A DNA stretch of 64,000 nt from Flavobacterium notoginsengisoli (lineage in GTDB: Bacteria; Bacteroidota; Bacteroidia; Flavobacteriales; Flavobacteriaceae), in contig NZ_JACHLB010000002.1 in assembly GCF_014207905.1 (NCBI RefSeq), forward strand, positions 372,001 through 436,000, given 5' to 3'. The position numbers and the translations under genes were made by a program. Within the stretch, counting starts at the first letter, position 1. Every line of letters begins with the position of its first letter. Shown one piece after another: positions 33,735-42,635 of this stretch. A model generated the notes under the pieces. That model saw only the letters and a list, made by a program, of their open reading frames with translations. It was not told the origin of the DNA and ran no database searches.

Positions 33735-35192
33735 TTAGTTCAGAGAATCCTTAATTGTTCTAAAGTTAGCTAATGCACTTTCGATATTCTCAATTATATC
33801 GTCAATCATGACTTCAGGGTCAGGAAGATTATCTAAGTCAATCAAATTATCATCTTTAAGCCAGAAAATATCCAAATTTGTCTTATCTCTCTCAATAATC
33901 TCTTCATAAGAATATTTACGCCAACGACCGACTTCATTTTCCTTATTCCAAGTTTCTGTTCTTTTCGATATGTTGTCTGCCTTATAGCAATATATAAAAT
34001 CTTCTAAATGTTCAAATTTTAATGGATTCTTCTTAGGAGTATGCCTTACATTTGTTCGATAATCGTAAATCCAAACCCCTTTAGTCAAAGGAGTACTTGA
34101 TTCAGATTCTTTTTGGAAAAACAATACATTTGATTTTACGCCTTGAGCATAAAAAATACCTGTGGGTAGCCTAAGTATTGTATGTAAATTTGTATTTTCA
34201 AGAAGTTTTTTCCGGATTGTTTCGCCTGCACCTCCTTCAAACAATACATTATCTGGTAAAACAACAGCTGCTCTTCCATGTTCTTTCAACATTGTCACTA
34301 TATGTTGCAAAAATGAAAGTTGTTTATTGCTTGTAGTTACCCAAAAATCTTTTCTAAAGAAGTAGCCATCCTTCTCAGCTTGTTTTTTATCAATAGTTGG
34401 TATATCGCTACTACTTATCCCAAAGGGAGGATTTGCGAGTACTATATCTACTTTTTCTGATTGTAAAACCTCTCCATTAGCCCTTTTTAAACTATCTGTA
34501 ACTTCTATTTCCGGAGTTTCTTTTAAATCACCTACACCATGTAGAAAGAGATTCATTAAACAAAGTCGAGCTGTAGCTTTCTCAATTTCCCAACCTTTGA
34601 ACGTATGGAATTTTAAAAACTCTTGTTGCGATGTGGTTAGTTTGGTTCTTGCTAGATGATTAAGGACTCCTAAAAAGAAGCCACCTGTCCCACATGAAGG
34701 ATCTGCAACAGTTTCTTTAGCTTTTGGCTGTATACATTCAACCATTGCATTAATCACTGATCTAGGTGTGAAGTACTGTCCGGCTCCACTGTTTTCAGCA
34801 TTTTTTTGCAATAAGGATTCGTAAATCTCTCCTTTAACATCTATCTCCTGCGAAGTCCAGTCTTCTTCATCAATTAGATAGATTAATCTTTTAAGCTTAA
34901 CTGAATCGTGTATTTTATTTAGTGCTCCTGCAAATATTTTGCTTAGCATACCTCCTGAATTAGAAAGTTTTTTTAATATTAATTCGTAGGTCTCAATTAT
35001 TTGACTAGATGATTTTAATTCTTGCCAATCACAACCATCTGGAATTTGATACTGACTCTTATTTTCATCTGCCATTTTAAGAAACAGCAAGTAAGTCAGC
35101 TGCTCCAAGTAATCTCCATATCCCAATCCGTCATCACGAAGGGTATCACAAAATGACCAGATTTTTGCTACTAATATGTTTGTTGATGCCAT
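33735..35192 (-). CDS. hsdM: Type I restriction-modification DNA methyltransferase subunit (N6-adenine)
   Basis: A 485-residue HsdM. The helical N-terminal domain is followed by QYFTPRSVINAMVE, the AdoMet loop DPSCGTGGF (164-172) and the catalytic motif NPPF (254-257). With HsdS it should methylate adenine at a bipartite target. It is the last gene of the operon, 14 bp after the HNH gene. No HsdR gene (DEAD helicase plus nuclease) lies next to it or anywhere else in the window. Confidence 0.95.
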   Translation of the reverse strand: MASTNILVAKIWSFCDTLRDDGLGYGDYLEQLTYLLFLKMADENKSQYQIPDGCDWQELKSSSQIIETYELILKKLSNSGGMLSKIFAGALNKIHDSVKLKRLIYLIDEEDWTSQEIDVKGEIYESLLQKNAENSGAGQYFTPRSVINAMVECIQPKAKETVADPSCGTGGFFLGVLNHLARTKLTTSQQEFLKFHTFKGWEIEKATARLCLMNLFLHGVGDLKETPEIEVTDSLKRANGEVLQSEKVDIVLANPPFGISSSDIPTIDKKQAEKDGYFFRKDFWVTTSNKQLSFLQHIVTMLKEHGRAAVVLPDNVLFEGGAGETIRKKLLENTNLHTILRLPTGIFYAQGVKSNVLFFQKESESSTPLTKGVWIYDYRTNVRHTPKKNPLKFEHLEDFIYCYKADNISKRTETWNKENEVGRWRKYSYEEIIERDKTNLDIFWLKDDNLIDLDNLPDPEVMIDDIIENIESALANFRTIKDSLN

Positions 35193-35206
35193 TATTTCTC
35201 AATTTA

Positions 35207-36103
35207 TTATACTAATACTCGTTCTACATCTTTAAGCCAGCTATATTCATCATCTTTAATTTTTTCTTTTACAAAATTTCTTACGATCATTGAATAAGGT
35301 TCTGTGTATTTCGAGTAGTTATGAAGGAGTAGAAAACATTCATCTATTTTCTCATCTCTTCTTACAGGATCATTAATATTATTTTTTATATAATTATGTG
35401 CTTTTTTCACTGCCATTTCACAATTTGACCAAATCTTACTTCTTCCTCTTCGTAATGGGGTATGATCCAACCCATAGAATTTTATCGAAAGTGTAGCCTT
35501 TTTATTATATAATGGACTGTCTTCTTCATTATAAGTTGGATATGGATCTCCATTTTGATCAAATGATATTAGCGTTACATCTCTTGGTTTTATCGGATCA
35601 ATAAGAAGAGGTCTTTCGCAATCGCATTCTTCGTCATCTGTTTGAGCCAAACCATCACCATCTAATGGGAAAAAATTTCCTTTTCCATAAACTTCGTTCC
35701 CAGTGTCAAATCTATCTTTCCTTAGCTTATTAACTAATGAACCTGCTAAACGAAAGTTAGTCCAACTATATGAGAGCCACCAATAACCATGTTCAAGAAT
35801 TACAGCCCCATCTTCAGATTTAGATTCCGCTTTAGGTCGGAAGTGCTCTATCTCCCATTCACTTGAACTTTCAGGCGCTTCGGAGTACCAGCATTTATGT
35901 CCTGATAATTCAGATAATGCTGGATATAATTCTCTCCAAATATTATTTGTAGACCAATAATTGCTCCTTTGTTTTTTGGTCATCGGGCGAATGGTATCCA
36001 AACATTGTTCTGCTCGTTGAACCCAAGCATCAAAGCTACCAGCGTGGTTTCCTTCAAGACTATCGAATTTAGCCCGTAAGTCAGATAAATTTATTACTCT
36101 CAT
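35207..36103 (-). CDS. PtuB-like HNH endonuclease (restriction/retron-associated family)
   Basis: A 298-residue protein with the HNH pattern of Septu PtuB: KCWYSEA (C71; Ser74 where CxxC proteins have Cys), EIEHFRPK (E86, H87), WTNFRLA (N116) and LLIDPIKPRD (D169). The zinc ligand pair is thus incomplete while the H-N core is kept. It overlaps the AAA ATPase gene by 4 bp (ATGA), the classic PtuA-PtuB coupling. It probably cleaves nucleic acid when released by the ATPase. Confidence 0.85.
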   Translation of the reverse strand: MRVINLSDLRAKFDSLEGNHAGSFDAWVQRAEQCLDTIRPMTKKQRSNYWSTNNIWRELYPALSELSGHKCWYSEAPESSSEWEIEHFRPKAESKSEDGAVILEHGYWWLSYSWTNFRLAGSLVNKLRKDRFDTGNEVYGKGNFFPLDGDGLAQTDDEECDCERPLLIDPIKPRDVTLISFDQNGDPYPTYNEEDSPLYNKKATLSIKFYGLDHTPLRRGRSKIWSNCEMAVKKAHNYIKNNINDPVRRDEKIDECFLLLHNYSKYTEPYSMIVRNFVKEKIKDDEYSWLKDVERVLV

Positions 36104-37707
36104 GATAGCCCATCTTTTTGAATTAATTTTAGAACACGTTCTGCTGCTTTAGTACTTTCATCGGCTAATAACTGTTTTTCTGATTCGGTTAATTCAGTTT
36201 TTCCAAAAGCTTCTAATTTTGACATCTCGGCTAAGTATGCTTTAAACCACTTGTCTTCAACCTCTTCATAGAAACCATAATCCTCTAAGTCTGCTTTTAA
36301 TTTCTGGTACTCATCATATTCAGCCTTATTTAATTTTTCTCTCATTAAACGACCTTGCAAGTATCTTTTACGATTTAATTTTTCCTGAGTTTTTTTATCC
36401 AATATCGTAGGAAGACCAAACAAAGGACTGGTTAATATGCCTGCCACACCAAGACCTTTTGGACTTACATCCGGTTCTGTTACTTCAGTATTATAATCAG
36501 CATCTCTTTTAAACACTCTCACTTGTTCTTTCTCCATACCACCTATAACTAATGGATCATGCGTACAAAAAACAATTTGAGTTTTAGCAGATTTACTAAC
36601 CACATTTTCTAAAAATTCAAGGTATTTCCATTTCCACAAGGGATTCAAATGTGTGTCCGGTTCATCAAGGAGAATAAGCGCTTCATCGTCTTTTGTGAAT
36701 TTAAGCAAACCAAGCACCGTAATCAATTGCTTTTCACCTTCACTTAATTCACCCATAGCCAATTCGCCTTCTACATGTTCTTTTAGAACTTTTATTCTAA
36801 CATCCTGATCTTCTACCAATTCAGAATAATGAAGACTGCATAAAGCATTAAACAACGTAATTTTGTTTTCATATTTCATTTCGACAAACGCTCTTATAGC
36901 TTCTTTGTCTTTGAGGAAAAGAAAGAGTCTGTTTAATGTTTCCCTTTTGTTTAATGCCCCTCTTACAGTTTCTTTGTAGAACATAGGTACAATAGAAAAA
37001 TTCCATAAATCTTCAATGAACCTGCGGACTAAGCCTGCGGTATTCCAAAAATGATCTGGATCCTTACGAGATTTTGACCAATTGGGTTGCTTCAACATAA
37101 AAAGGGCGGAGCCAAAATCAACTATGTTAAGTTCCTTTTTTAGAAAATCTATAGTTTCTTTTTCTCTTTCATCAAATAAATAAAAGGCGATTAAAGCAAA
37201 ACTGGCATGGATTGGCTCCACTAAGAAAATACGAGGCATTTCTTTAAAGTCCTCATACTTTGATGTTGGATCCATCATTTTTTTAAATTGCTGAACTTTG
37301 TGATCTGCGTACAAAGACCTTAGGCGTTCGCTCAACCCAGAGTAGTATACAAAAACATGGCTAGGTAAATATTCATTTTTATTTTTGAAAAACTGAGTTT
37401 TTGATTTCAATTTTTCTCCATCAATAGAGAAAATGTATCCTTTTTTTTCGGAATAATCAACTTCTATGCTTTTATCACGACAAGTATAATTAATAATATA
37501 CTCGAAAGATTGACTTTGCTTATGCAAAATTGGAGCTCTTTCTAAATCTAAATCCCTAAAGATTATAACTATTGCTTCCATAAAGTTAGATTTACCAGTA
37601 GCATTCAGTCCGAGTAATACCGTTTCCATGGAATTTTCACCAAAATCAAAATGAAAATCCTCTAGATTTTTAAATCTTCCTTTTATGTGTACGTTATTTA
37701 TCTTCAT
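36100..37707 (-). CDS. PtuA-like AAA ATPase (restriction-system-associated family)
   Basis: A 535-residue SMC/ABC-type ATPase: Walker A GLNATGKS (33-40, K39), signature LSEGEKQ (321-327), Walker B ALILLDEP (343-350) and H-loop CTHDP (H383). The C-terminus with LTSPLFGLPTILDKKTQEKL is followed by a helical tail. It matches the ATPases paired with PtuB-like nucleases in Septu, some retrons and some restriction loci. It overlaps HsdS by 14 bp and the HNH gene by 4 bp, so all are translated together. Confidence 0.88.
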   Translation of the reverse strand: MKINNVHIKGRFKNLEDFHFDFGENSMETVLLGLNATGKSNFMEAIVIIFRDLDLERAPILHKQSQSFEYIINYTCRDKSIEVDYSEKKGYIFSIDGEKLKSKTQFFKNKNEYLPSHVFVYYSGLSERLRSLYADHKVQQFKKMMDPTSKYEDFKEMPRIFLVEPIHASFALIAFYLFDEREKETIDFLKKELNIVDFGSALFMLKQPNWSKSRKDPDHFWNTAGLVRRFIEDLWNFSIVPMFYKETVRGALNKRETLNRLFLFLKDKEAIRAFVEMKYENKITLFNALCSLHYSELVEDQDVRIKVLKEHVEGELAMGELSEGEKQLITVLGLLKFTKDDEALILLDEPDTHLNPLWKWKYLEFLENVVSKSAKTQIVFCTHDPLVIGGMEKEQVRVFKRDADYNTEVTEPDVSPKGLGVAGILTSPLFGLPTILDKKTQEKLNRKRYLQGRLMREKLNKAEYDEYQKLKADLEDYGFYEEVEDKWFKAYLAEMSKLEAFGKTELTESEKQLLADESTKAAERVLKLIQKDGLS

Positions 37708-39256
37708 CTTTCAAAGTTAAAAGTGATTCTGTTTTAGATTTCAACTCATCAATTTGATGGTAGATTTCTTTTATTTCGCTGTAGAAACGTTCAATATCTC
37801 CTTCACTTGTAGATTTTTCCCAAAGCTCTTGAGCAGATATAGGAGAATTAGATTTTTTTAAAATATCAATAATAGATTGTTTTTCTTCCATTTTCTTCTT
37901 CGGTTTGAGTTTACTAAGGTTTAATTGTTTTTGATTTTCAAGATATAATCTTTTTTCTTCTTTTAAATCGTCCAACAGTTTTTCTACAGATTCATTTGAA
38001 GTATAGTTGACTAATTTGCCTTCAAATGCATTTTTTAAGATTGAATGTTTTAGTGCAATAATTTCATTTAAAACGTTGTCAATTGTTTTTCCTAAATTAT
38101 CAGCTAAAGTAAATCTCGACTCAATGATTTCAACCACCTGTTTTTGTTCATCGAATGAACAATACGGTAACTCTATATTCTTAATAATCGTTGTATTCAG
38201 ATTTGGTTGAGTTGCTCCCATGCTGATGTCTCTCAACTTCTGAGTATTAAATAGAAAAAAGTAATATAGGTAATAAATACTTCTGTCATCTAAATCTAAA
38301 AATGCTGCTATGCCGTCATTGATAGTTGCATCAATTAGACATATTTTAGGAACACCTAATGTAGCACCACTATTACTTAATAGTAAGGTTCTAGGCCTTA
38401 TTCTTCTGGTTTTTACAAGTCCAGCTTCTTTAATAGTATATTCGAATGTAGTTAAATGTACTTTTTCATCTTTAGTCAAATCTTTTACCTTGAGAAATGG
38501 GATATTACCTTCATAATATCTAGAATCGCCTGCGGGTCTAGGCGAACCACCTCTAACTACATTTGAAATATTTGAAATTTTGATTATTTCCCAACCATTA
38601 GGCAGTTTACCTTCTTTAATAATTTTATTTGTTAATTTTCCTGTAAATGCATCTTTCAATAATGCTTGTTTATAAATTTTTAAACTATAGCTTGCCTTTT
38701 TTAAAATTTTTTCAGACTCATCAATTTTACTAAATAGTGTTTCAATCTGAGATACTATAGCGTGTTGTTCATGTAAATTCGTTATTGGAATACTTATGCT
38801 TTTTAAAGTCGAAAGATAAATTCCTTTTTGAGCAGATCCTTTTGAATTATCTACAAGCATTTTATTGGAAAAAGGAGAAGACAGATAATACATTAAGTAT
38901 CTACTCGATATAAATATAGGTTTAAGTAATGCGACGCTTCTTTGTATAGCAAATTCTTGAGTTTGTTCAACTACAGATACTCTTCCTATTGTACCAACAA
39001 TTGTTAGCAATACATCTCCTTGCTCTATGTTGGTTCTTTGTTTTTCTCTTATGTAATCTTCCTCATTTATAAAGCGTACATCTTTATCAAAATTTATAGT
39101 ATAATTTTCAATATTTCTAGCACTAAGCATAGGAATACCTTTGTCTTGTTTTGGGGGAGGGTTATGTGACCCGTCTGTTATTTTATAACAGATTTTGTCT
39201 AGCGTTGTCCAAGCCCATCCCTTTGGTAAAACATATGTTAATTGTTGTTCTTTCAT
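37694..39256 (-). CDS. hsdS: Type I restriction-modification specificity subunit with extra C-terminal domain
   Basis: A 520-residue HsdS with two target-recognition domains (about 11-175 and 215-375) and two conserved helical repeats (the ILKKASYSLKIYKQALLKDAF type, then NVLNEIIALKHSILKNAF). A charged C-terminal extension (about 430-520) contains a possible winged-helix segment (SIIDILKKSNSPISAQELWE). The extension might dock the neighbouring ATPase; this is inference. It is the first structural gene of the operon. Confidence 0.9.
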   Translation of the reverse strand: MKEQQLTYVLPKGWAWTTLDKICYKITDGSHNPPPKQDKGIPMLSARNIENYTINFDKDVRFINEEDYIREKQRTNIEQGDVLLTIVGTIGRVSVVEQTQEFAIQRSVALLKPIFISSRYLMYYLSSPFSNKMLVDNSKGSAQKGIYLSTLKSISIPITNLHEQHAIVSQIETLFSKIDESEKILKKASYSLKIYKQALLKDAFTGKLTNKIIKEGKLPNGWEIIKISNISNVVRGGSPRPAGDSRYYEGNIPFLKVKDLTKDEKVHLTTFEYTIKEAGLVKTRRIRPRTLLLSNSGATLGVPKICLIDATINDGIAAFLDLDDRSIYYLYYFFLFNTQKLRDISMGATQPNLNTTIIKNIELPYCSFDEQKQVVEIIESRFTLADNLGKTIDNVLNEIIALKHSILKNAFEGKLVNYTSNESVEKLLDDLKEEKRLYLENQKQLNLSKLKPKKKMEEKQSIIDILKKSNSPISAQELWEKSTSEGDIERFYSEIKEIYHQIDELKSKTESLLTLKDEDK

Positions 39257-39336
39257 TTTAAATCTTTTGCAAAAGATTTGTTTTTCACAGATCTTGATTA
39301 TGCATTTTACCTCAGAATTATTAGTTTGAGATAAAT

Positions 39337-39540
39337 TTATTTTAAAATAGTTGAGTTAAAAAAATCTTTGATATCTACTTTCAAAAGCCGGGCTATTTGT
39401 GCGAATGTTTCGACGGATGGCTGTATTTCATTTGTACACCACCTAGACACAGTACTTTCACTTTTCCCCAACTCTTTAGCCAACCACTTACTAGTTTTTG
39501 ATTGCTCAACCAATATGATTTTCAGTCTGTTGATTTTCAT
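39337..39540 (-). CDS. XRE-family HTH regulator (candidate control protein of the defence operon)
   Basis: A 67-residue protein that is almost all helix-turn-helix: LAKELGKSESTVSRWCTNEI, then LLKVDIKDFFNS. Its size and place upstream of HsdS, in the same direction with an 80-bp gap, fit a C-protein that delays or limits expression of the operon. A 15/16 inverted repeat lies upstream and may be its operator. Confidence 0.82.
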   Translation of the reverse strand: MKINRLKIILVEQSKTSKWLAKELGKSESTVSRWCTNEIQPSVETFAQIARLLKVDIKDFFNSTILK

Positions 39541-39609
39541 TTAACACTATTTAATACGCATTTCATGCGAATTTAAGCTTTAAAACAATACAAACAAAGC
39601 GTTTGATAC

Positions 39610-39651
39610 AGGTTTCTAAAATTAAGTGCTGGCAATTAACTTTAGAAACCT
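39610..39651. promoter_or_regulatory. Inverted repeat upstream of the XRE regulator
   Basis: AGGTTTCTAAAATTAA and TTAACTTTAGAAACCT are reverse complements at 15 of 16 positions around a 10-bp spacer. It lies 70 bp before the regulator start, and close to the traD terminator. It could be an operator or mark the edge of the cassette. Confidence 0.5.
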
Positions 39652-39666
39652 ATACCAAAATAAAAA

Positions 39667-39688
39667 GGAGTTTGTTTACACAAACTCC
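39667..39688 (-). terminator. Intrinsic terminator overlapping the end of traD
   Basis: GGAGTTTG (39667-39674) pairs with CAAACTCC (39681-39688), and TTTTTATTTT follows on the minus strand. The stem includes the traD stop codon. The traA-D transcript therefore probably stops before the defence cassette. Confidence 0.85.
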
Positions 39689-40311
39689 CCAATGTCAAAA
39701 TCACTCAAATCACTTTTCCGCAAGGAGGAAGAACTGTTTTCCATTTCAGTTGAGAGTGTGCTATCCAAAAGCTCGGCAATTTTTCTGGATGCACCGTCTA
39801 TGGAATTTTCCAGTACGCTGAATAATTCGGTTCCTTGCAATTTTTGAACTAAAGCAACCGCTGTTTCCTTTTGGGTGCGTTCCAATTTTTCTTTTTGGAG
39901 CAACATCCCCACGGTGCTTAGTTCTTCAAAAGTAACCCCTTGGGCTAAACCAGTATCGCCATCGGACATTCCGTACCTGTTCCATTCTTCTTCCTCTTCT
40001 TCAAAATCAGGTATATTACTAAAAACTTCATCCAGCTCTTCCTGCGGAATTTGAATACTGACGTTTTCATTTTCGTCGTATGCAATGTATAAATTATCGG
40101 GATTTATCTCTGATTCATCAATTTGGCGTTCAGTGGCAGTGTTTGGTAGAGATTGACTTCTTTTAGGTTTTGGCTGTCCCATAATATCAGGCAGAATTGG
40201 ATTGGTCTTCTCCTGTTTTGGGCTATGTTTCGACTTTGTTTTTATGATAATTTTGTCTTGTAAAAGCAAAGCAATCACGATCAGCAGGCATACTACAATT
40301 ACGATTTCCAT
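39676..40311 (-). CDS. traD: Conjugal transfer protein TraD-like
   Basis: A 211-residue protein with an N-terminal membrane helix (EIVIVVCLLIVIALLLQDKI), a long charged disordered middle with an EEEEEE run, and a helical C-terminus (TFEELSTVGMLLQKEKLERT). The place after the DUF3408 gene matches TraD of Bacteroidota ICEs. Role unknown. It is the last gene before a terminator. Confidence 0.72.
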   Translation of the reverse strand: MEIVIVVCLLIVIALLLQDKIIIKTKSKHSPKQEKTNPILPDIMGQPKPKRSQSLPNTATERQIDESEINPDNLYIAYDENENVSIQIPQEELDEVFSNIPDFEEEEEEWNRYGMSDGDTGLAQGVTFEELSTVGMLLQKEKLERTQKETAVALVQKLQGTELFSVLENSIDGASRKIAELLDSTLSTEMENSSSSLRKSDLSDFDIGEFV

Positions 40312-40314
40312 AAC

Positions 40315-40719
40315 TTATAAAATAGGTTTAAAACGTTCGTTAAAATAATCCGTAATATCATCGCCAAACTCCTTAAAGTGATGTTCAAGAATATTGTCGA
40401 TGTAAGAATAGAGTGTGGTCTTTTCTTCTCTTGTCAACTGTACGATCCGTAACAACCTTTCGTGATATTCGGGACGTATGTAAACAACCTTTCCACTTCG
40501 GCCTGAAGGAAAGCGATTAACCAAAAAGGTCTCTTCATAATCGATTTTCTTTGAGGTCGTATTGCGTGTCTTTTCTTTTGGCTTAATCTCTTGCTGTATT
40601 TCCTGTTGTTGAATCACTTCGGGTACAGCCGCAGACTGATTACCACTCATGATATTCATGATTAATTCTTCATCAACAACGGGCTTATCAAAGTCTTTTC
40701 TTCTCTTATCTGTTGACAT
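40315..40719 (-). CDS. DUF3408 conjugal transfer protein (TraB/TraC position)
   Basis: A 134-residue basic protein. The N-terminal half is Gln/Lys-rich and probably disordered. The C-terminal half has the DUF3408 pattern YIRPEYHERLLRIVQLTREE, then LYSYIDNILEHHF, which resembles a ribbon-helix-helix DNA-binding fold. It sits 11 bp after the ParA gene and may act as its DNA-binding partner. Confidence 0.8.
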   Translation of the reverse strand: MSTDKRRKDFDKPVVDEELIMNIMSGNQSAAVPEVIQQQEIQQEIKPKEKTRNTTSKKIDYEETFLVNRFPSGRSGKVVYIRPEYHERLLRIVQLTREEKTTLYSYIDNILEHHFKEFGDDITDYFNERFKPIL

Positions 40720-40730
40720 ATTTAACTGTT

Positions 40731-41498
40731 TTAGCGGTTAATAATTTTTAAAAACTCTTCAATAAATAAATCCAGTTTGGTTGTTTTCAGTAGCTGAGGT
40801 TCGGCAGGCAACAAGCTTGATCTAAATACACTGTTGGGGGTATCGTCCGTCTCTTTTCTGAAACGTTTACTGTCCATTATCCGAGAATCCATCACCGATA
40901 AATCGAGCTCGTTGATCACACTTTGATAAGCCTCGTATATCCCTGTTTTCTCTCGGCCATCTACCTGGTTCCAAAACATCCACATTTTCTGATCCTTATT
41001 ACTCTCGTCTGTTTCGGGTAAACTAAGAAATGCCTTAGCAAAGCTCAGTGTACTTTCCATAACCAGACGGTCTGCACTGATTGGAGAAAAAATAAAATCC
41101 ATCGATCTTAAAGTTGTAAGCACCCCTTTCGTATTTGCCGTACCTGGAAGATCAAAAAATGTGATATCAGGCTCTACAGCCGATTGATTGACGTATTCCA
41201 AAGCCTTTGACAAAGCATCTTCCGCTTTGCAACTGATAATGGGGTATGCCTTTTTATTGATGCTTTGATACAACTTCATGGCAGCTCTTTTATGATATTC
41301 ATTTTGCATAATCATTTTCAAATCCCTCTCTCTCATATTGGCTAAGCTGTGTTGTGGAAAATCACAGTCCAGTACAAGTACATTAAATCCTAAACGATAA
41401 TGCAATACACTTGAAAGTAGTGCCGTCATTGTAGATTTTCCAACACCGCCCTTAGGCGTTGAGAGACTGATTTTTAAAGTTTTTTTTCTTGTTTCCAT
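40731..41498 (-). CDS. traA: ParA-family ATPase, conjugal transfer protein TraA
   Basis: A 255-residue P-loop ATPase with the deviant Walker A of ParA/MinD proteins (STPKGGVGKSTM, two lysines). An Asp-rich switch (LDCDFPQHSL) and the motif ITFFDLPGT follow. It probably positions or stabilises the excised element, or organises the transfer machinery. It is the first gene of the minus-strand traA-D unit, facing away from the oriT region. Confidence 0.9.
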   Translation of the reverse strand: METRKKTLKISLSTPKGGVGKSTMTALLSSVLHYRLGFNVLVLDCDFPQHSLANMRERDLKMIMQNEYHKRAAMKLYQSINKKAYPIISCKAEDALSKALEYVNQSAVEPDITFFDLPGTANTKGVLTTLRSMDFIFSPISADRLVMESTLSFAKAFLSLPETDESNKDQKMWMFWNQVDGREKTGIYEAYQSVINELDLSVMDSRIMDSKRFRKETDDTPNSVFRSSLLPAEPQLLKTTKLDLFIEEFLKIINR

Positions 41499-41895
41499 TA
41501 TTTAAAATTTTACAGTTATAAATTTTATTTATTTGGCAGGTTTGCATATTCGGATACCAGTATATTGTCTTTTTCCTATATTCATAGGTTACTTTTTGTG
41601 TGTATTTATTCTTTGTTGCATACTTGTATGGCTACTTTGCCAAGCTTCCTTTTTGGAAAAAGGGAAAACTTGCAGCAGGTAAACTGCTTAACCGCTTTTA
41701 TGCTTTTACACTTAGCTGGTTTTATATTTTTAAAACCTTATGCTTTTACTCAAAACTTCTTGTATTAAAACCCAGATTATCTTTTTGCCAGATTCCATTT
41801 TTTATTACCTGCATTAAAACTATACGCAAATAAAGCAATTGATTTGGCCTCTGATGGCGGTGTGGCATTACTTGGCGCTTAGAGGAAGTGTTTGG

Positions 41896-41914
41896 CACTG
41901 TGACAAGTACAGTG
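41896..41914. repeat. Short inverted repeat in the putative oriT region
   Basis: CACTGT (41896-41901) and ACAGTG (41909-41914) flank GACAAGT. It sits in the ~700-bp non-coding stretch between the divergent traA and mob operons. It may be bound by the mobilization protein. Confidence 0.4.
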
Positions 41915-42074
41915 CTTTCAAAAAGAGGCTTTTACTTTGTAAAATGATTTTTATGAACAGATTTATGCAAAAGCATCTTGATAAAATGGAGCGTAACGAG
42001 AACGGCATCGAGCCGTTTTTCCCTGTTACATTTAATCCGTCCCGCAGGGCGGATTCTTGTGTTCACCAGAACAC

Positions 42075-42130
42075 GGCAAGTTGTGTTTTGAGGCACTCGA
42101 AACCGAGTTAGTGCCTCAAAACAACTTGCC
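42075..42130. other. oriT: Candidate oriT: long inverted repeat upstream of the relaxase operon
   Basis: The left arm 42075-42097 and right arm 42110-42130 are reverse complements over 21 bp except for a 2-base insertion in the left arm. An alternative inner hairpin (ACTCG 42095-42099 with CGAGT 42104-42108) can form. It lies 65 bp before the mobilization protein and next to the relaxase genes, the normal place for oriT in these elements. The nick site was not located. Confidence 0.55.
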
Positions 42131-42195
42131 CTTTGCAGGGGGCAGAAAACGCTCTCCGAAGTCGAGGTTTTGTGTAGATTAAAAATGGATAAGTG

Positions 42196-42627
42196 ATGAA
42201 TGATAATAGTAAGAAAAAACAGAATAAAGGCGGCAGGACACCCAAAACAGACCCAAGCATCCACCGCCACGTTTTCCGTCTTACAGACGAGGAAAATGCT
42301 AAACTTTTATCGCTTTTTGAAGCATCTGGGATGCCTAACAAAGCAAGATTTATTATTTCTGTGCTATTTAGTAAGGAAATGAAATCAGTGAAAATTGACA
42401 AAGGAACGGTTGATTTTTATATGCGCTTGACTTCTTTTCATAGTCAGTTCCGTTCTATAGGTGTGAATTACAATCAGATTGTGAAGCTGTTGTACCGTCA
42501 TTTTTCCGAGAAAAAGGCTTCTGCTTTTCTCTACAAATTGGAAAAACATACGGCAGAAATGGCTGCTCTTTGCAAAAAAATCATTCAGATAAGTGAGGAA
42601 TTTGAGACAAACTATCTAAAAAAATAA
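42196..42627 (+). CDS. mobA: Mobilization accessory protein (MobA/MobC-type, oriT-binding)
   Basis: About 143 residues from the ATG at 42196 (GTG at 42193 directly before). A basic N-terminus with GGRTPKTDPSIHRHVFRLTD leads to a ribbon-helix-helix-like segment and a helical C-terminus (FRSIGVNYNQIVKLLYR), the MobC-type signature. It should bind oriT and recruit the relaxase. It is 8 bp ahead of the relaxase gene. Confidence 0.85.
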   Translation: MNDNSKKKQNKGGRTPKTDPSIHRHVFRLTDEENAKLLSLFEASGMPNKARFIISVLFSKEMKSVKIDKGTVDFYMRLTSFHSQFRSIGVNYNQIVKLLYRHFSEKKASAFLYKLEKHTAEMAALCKKIIQISEEFETNYLKK

Positions 42628-42635
42628 CCTTATAA

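Noticed and set aside
33735..39256. Complete type I restriction-modification system
   Set aside because: HsdR was looked for on both strands and not found; only HsdM and HsdS are present.
41499..42192. Short frames on both strands between traA and mobA
   Set aside because: They are low-complexity and cross the inverted repeats; treated as non-coding oriT region.
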